Shown one piece after another: positions 28,534-31,119 of a stretch of 31,119 nt of DNA. Position 1 is the stretch's first letter. Each line of letters starts with the position of its first letter. This stretch comes from Spirochaetaceae bacterium UBA4077 (GTDB lineage Bacteria; Spirochaetota; Spirochaetia; Treponematales; Rectinemataceae), in assembly GCA_002383375.1 (NCBI GenBank), contig DFYR01000005.1, positions 13,930 to 45,048 of the forward strand. Reading direction: 5' to 3'. Below the pieces are notes generated by a model. It saw only the letters and a list, made by a program, of their open reading frames with translations. It was not told the DNA's origin and made no database searches. The position numbers and the translations under genes are program-made.

Positions 28534-30618
28534 ATGATTTACACTTCAACCATGAGGCGCTTGAGACTTGCCCTTATTATTCTCATCGTTTTCCCTTTCC
28601 TCATCTTCATTAGTACTTTTCCCATCTGTGCCCAGGACGTATCCGCCCCTCCCCGTTTCGCCCTTGTTCTGGGCAATGGGAACTACTCCGGCACAAGTAA
28701 ACTAGCCAATCCCGCCAATGATGCCTCGGATATTGGCAATGCGCTCACACAGTTGGGTTTTTCAGTCGAAGTGCTCAGCGACGCGGGACTCGAGGATATG
28801 GAAAAAGCCGTGCTCGGCTTCAGGGACAGGCTGGCTGGCAGCGCTGACTCGGTCGGCCTTTTCTTCTATGCCGGCCACGGAGTACAGTCAGGCGGGGAGA
28901 ACTACCTCATTCCCGTGGATGTGCAGATCCCGTCCGAATCCCTCCTGAGGACGAGGGCAGTATCGCTCCACTTCGTCCTCGAAAGCTTAAGGGAAGCAAA
29001 TAACAAGCTTAACATGGTCATTCTGGACGCCTGCCGGGACAATCCCTTCGCCTGGGCCCGTTCGGGCAACCGCGGCCTGAGCATCGTAGGCGCCCAGCCG
29101 CCCGGGAGCATCGTCGTCTATTCCACCAGCGCCGGGAGCACAGCCCAGGACGGCACAGGACGTAACGGAACTTTTACCGAAGTACTGCTCGACCACCTCA
29201 CTCAGCCAGGCTTGGAGATCAGTGAAATATTCAGGCGTACAGGCGCTGGGGTACAGGAAAAAACCTCGGGCGCCCAGATCCCAGCCATCTACAGCCAATT
29301 CTTCGGCAGCTTCTACCCGGGCGGAATCCAGGCAGTCGTGACCTCCGTAACTGGAAAAGACCCAGAGGAACTTCCGGACACTTTTTTCCTGCCCGCTTTT
29401 TTCGAGGATGCCCCAGGATACGCCAAAAAGGCGGTGGCTGCTGCAGAAGAACTATCGTATTACGGTCAATGGCTCTCGGCCTGGTACAGCCTTACGGATG
29501 CCGATCCCCTGGAAGAAGATCCCTTCATACTAGCCCAAAAAATCAATATCGCTTTGAACGGCTATATCGAACATGACAATTACCGCGGATTCGCTTTTGC
29601 CGACCTCGCCGAGGGCGAAGACGCAGAGGCTGTCCGTTATTCCGACTATAGCGGATCGGAATTCTTTCATTTCGATCCTCATGCCCAGTTTGTCGCCATG
29701 GAGAGTAGTAGCGTCGCCGTGCCGCCGATCCTTTCTCTGGCCATGGGAGATTACTATCATACCCTTTGGTTCAACTATGCCGATTTTTCCGAAGATTGGG
29801 TAACAAGCCAGGAAGAAGCCTTCGACCTGGCCATGCGCTGCTACCAAGCGGCTGAAGAAGCTTACATACTGGTGAATACAAAATCGATGCTCCGCTATGC
29901 CCAGCTGCTTACACATTCAGGCCAGTACAAAAAAACAATCGCCCTACTCCTCGAAATCATCGACTGGGAACCTGAAAACATCCAGGCAAGGACTGCCTTG
30001 GCCGAAGCGTACGCCCTTGACATGAACCTCGATGAAGCTTTCTACCATTACGGCATTCTCGCGTCATCGGATCCCCGAAGCGAAGATGCCTACGACGCCT
30101 ATTCCAAGGCTGCGGAGCTGGCCTTGCTCAACGGGCGATCACAAGAATTTGAAAATTACCTAAGGTCTCTGGAATACTACTTCCCCGACGATTGGCTTTC
30201 GGTGCTGCTCAGGCACAAAAAGGCCGTATCCATCAATGACTGGGCCACTGCCAGGGTCCTGGCCGACGCAGGGCTGAACAAGTTCCCGGACGATGTGTTT
30301 TTACTGGATTCCCTTCTAGGCTCCTGGCTTGTCACCGCCGAAGGATACTTTAAAGGTTTCGATTTTCTCGATGACAAGATTTTAAAAACCCGGGAGAACT
30401 CTAAACGACTCGTCACACTCCTCTTTTATAGGGCGGCCTATCGTTTCTATGGCATACGGACGAATTTTCTCGAAACGACCCTCGTCCAATTACAGCTCAT
30501 CGAAGACGATCTGGCCAAAACCGAAGTCCTTAATGCCGGACTCGGCGATGGCGATGCTGACCTGGCAGCGAATATAAAACTGATGCGCCAGGAGCTCGAA
30601 GCCTTCGCTCCGCGTTGA
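28534..30618 (+). CDS. Exported caspase-like (C14) protein with C-terminal TPRs
   Basis: The 694-residue protein has an N-terminal signal or anchor helix (about residues 10-33). A caspase/metacaspase-like p20 domain follows, with RFALVLGNGNY, LANPANDASDIGNALTQLGF, the catalytic His115 in FFYAGHG and Cys167 in ILDACRDNPF; GSIVVYSTSAGSTAQDG follows as in bacterial metacaspase-like proteins. The dyad is complete, so it should be an active Cys protease, probably with basic or small P1 preference (family inference). Residues about 430-640 are helical TPR-type repeats (AYILVNTKSMLRYAQLL.., YKKTIALLLEIIDWEPENIQARTALAEAYALD). ATG 28534 has GAGGA three bases upstream; ATG 28552 is an alternative. The tRNA promoter overlaps its stop. 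Confidence 0.88.
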   Translation: MIYTSTMRRLRLALIILIVFPFLIFISTFPICAQDVSAPPRFALVLGNGNYSGTSKLANPANDASDIGNALTQLGFSVEVLSDAGLEDMEKAVLGFRDRLAGSADSVGLFFYAGHGVQSGGENYLIPVDVQIPSESLLRTRAVSLHFVLESLREANNKLNMVILDACRDNPFAWARSGNRGLSIVGAQPPGSIVVYSTSAGSTAQDGTGRNGTFTEVLLDHLTQPGLEISEIFRRTGAGVQEKTSGAQIPAIYSQFFGSFYPGGIQAVVTSVTGKDPEELPDTFFLPAFFEDAPGYAKKAVAAAEELSYYGQWLSAWYSLTDADPLEEDPFILAQKINIALNGYIEHDNYRGFAFADLAEGEDAEAVRYSDYSGSEFFHFDPHAQFVAMESSSVAVPPILSLAMGDYYHTLWFNYADFSEDWVTSQEEAFDLAMRCYQAAEEAYILVNTKSMLRYAQLLTHSGQYKKTIALLLEIIDWEPENIQARTALAEAYALDMNLDEAFYHYGILASSDPRSEDAYDAYSKAAELALLNGRSQEFENYLRSLEYYFPDDWLSVLLRHKKAVSINDWATARVLADAGLNKFPDDVFLLDSLLGSWLVTAEGYFKGFDFLDDKILKTRENSKRLVTLLFYRAAYRFYGIRTNFLETTLVQLQLIEDDLAKTEVLNAGLGDGDADLAANIKLMRQELEAFAPR

Positions 30619-30641
30619 CATTTAAGGCTCTTTACTATACT
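30615..30641 (+). promoter_or_regulatory. Promoter of tRNA-Arg
   Basis: TTGACA (30615-30620) overlaps the caspase-gene TGA. TATACT (30636-30641) lies 15 bases on, and TACTGT (30638-30643) gives a 17-base spacer. The leader has a small GGCC-TAAA-GGCC hairpin (30662-30674) just before the tRNA. Confidence 0.6.
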
Positions 30642-30683
30642 GTCCTGACCGAAGAAGAGCGCGGCCTAAAGGCCTCGCTATGC

Positions 30684-30757
30684 GACCCAGTAGCTCAGAT
30701 GGATAGAGCGGCTGCCTCCTAAGCAGCAGGTCGCCCGTTCGAATCGGGCCTGGGCCA
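30684..30757 (+). tRNA. tRNA-Arg (anticodon CCT)
   Basis: The cloverleaf folds with acceptor strands 30684-30690 and 30750-30756, D stem GCTC/GAGC, and anticodon stem GCTGC/GCAGC around CTCCTAA (anticodon CCT, 30718-30720). The T arm is GCCCG/CGGGC with loop TTCGAAT. The discriminator is A30757 and a 3' CCA is not encoded as a tail. One acceptor pair (position 2:71) is A-C rather than a Watson-Crick pair; the other six pair. It decodes AGG. Confidence 0.93.
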
Positions 30758-30817
30758 ATAGTCATCCTAAAATCAGCGCTTTTTATCCACAACAATCTTC
30801 GATGCACTAAGGATAGG

Positions 30818-31119
30818 TCACATTTCAGGCGGACAGAAATTCTCCTTGATCGACCGCATGGACACCCATCGCATTAGGTTGAACTCGCTCCCTGCCTTGT
30901 CGTTCGTCCCTGAAGCTCGGGCTCCGCCGAAGGGCTGCTGGCCGACCACGGCTCCGGTTGATTTGTCGTTGATGTAAAAATTGCCCGCAGCTTCGCCCAG
31001 GGCAGCGGCGAGTTTTACTATGACTGCTCGGTCGCTGGCGAAGATGGAGCCGGTCAGGGCGAAGGGGCTGGTTGAATCGAGCAGTTCCAGGGTTTGGTCC
31101 AGCCTGTCATCTTCATAGA
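30818..31119 (-). CDS. 1-pyrroline-5-carboxylate dehydrogenase, 3' end only
   Basis: The minus strand is open from the window edge to TGA at 30820-30818 and encodes the last 100 or so residues of an aldehyde dehydrogenase of the P5CDH (ALDH4) type. It shows NFYINDKSTGAVVGQQPFGG, ARASGTNDKAGS and a C-terminal NLMRWVSMRSIKE, all hallmarks of the family. The enzyme oxidises glutamate semialdehyde/pyrroline-5-carboxylate to glutamate with NAD(P)+ in proline catabolism. The catalytic Cys and Glu lie beyond the window, so completeness cannot be judged. Confidence 0.93.
   Translation of the reverse strand, partial: YEDDRLDQTLELLDSTSPFALTGSIFASDRAVIVKLAAALGEAAGNFYINDKSTGAVVGQQPFGGARASGTNDKAGSEFNLMRWVSMRSIKENFCPPEM

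Noticed and set aside
30622..30807. 61-residue minus-strand open frame over the tRNA
   Set aside because: It is the complement of the tRNA gene; such frames are a common artefact.
1..31119. CRISPR array, prophage or replication origin
   Set aside because: No regularly spaced repeats, phage structural genes, integrase, dnaA or DnaA-box cluster seen.

Overview
The window comes from a GC-rich bacterial chromosome, most likely a free-living or gut-type spirochaete (Treponema/Spirochaeta/Rectinema-like). This is an inference from gene content, not from a marker gene. The indications are a PtsN-type EIIA fused to an excisionase-like HTH, a short SMC without a recognisable hinge, lipoproteins with relaxed lipoboxes, and a CUT1 maltodextrin uptake system with no ATPase gene beside it. 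No rRNA, CRISPR array or prophage is visible. One complete insertion sequence is present.

Layout. (1) 90-2976, plus strand: a zincin-like HExxH protein whose Shine-Dalgarno lies inside a strong hairpin, then pyrK-pyrD (class 1B dihydroorotate dehydrogenase) overlapping by 13 nt. (2) 2978-9187, minus strand, read right to left: a CUT1 sugar-binding protein, two permeases and 4-alpha-glucanotransferase malQ form a maltodextrin operon, followed by a small lipoprotein. A hairpin sits between the binding-protein and permease genes. (3) 9375-9902: a DUF4416-like gene, divergent from 9944-12681, which holds an OppA-like binding protein and an enlarged thymidine-kinase-family protein. (4) 12743-20913, minus strand: in transcription order a small membrane protein, rplM-rpsI-recX, ptsN-HTH, an IS of about 1.29 kb inserted directly after the ptsN stop, smc, and an AlaX-type tRNA-editing protein that overlaps smc. 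(5) 21074-25411, plus strand: an RNB exoribonuclease of the cyanobacterial/plastid type, then a large multidomain membrane protein (degenerate class III cyclase domain, winged-helix-like segment, two 2TM-like hairpins, long coiled coil). (6) 25408-28321: a polysaccharide deacetylase (-), KDPG aldolase eda (+) and a secreted P1/DmpA-family peptidase (-), with a bidirectional terminator between the last two. (7) 28534-31119: an exported caspase-like protein with C-terminal TPRs (+), tRNA-Arg(CCT) (+), and the 3' end of a 1-pyrroline-5-carboxylate dehydrogenase gene (-) cut by the window edge.

How the genes fit together. The maltodextrin block couples import with glucan disproportionation. eda suggests an Entner-Doudoroff or uronate branch, and a LacI-type palindrome precedes it. 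The ribosomal/recX/ptsN/smc block is housekeeping, interrupted by the IS. The items most worth following are the cyclase-like/2TM/coiled-coil protein paired with an RNase, the SMC lacking a canonical hinge, the caspase-TPR protein, and the RBS-masking hairpin at the start of the window.
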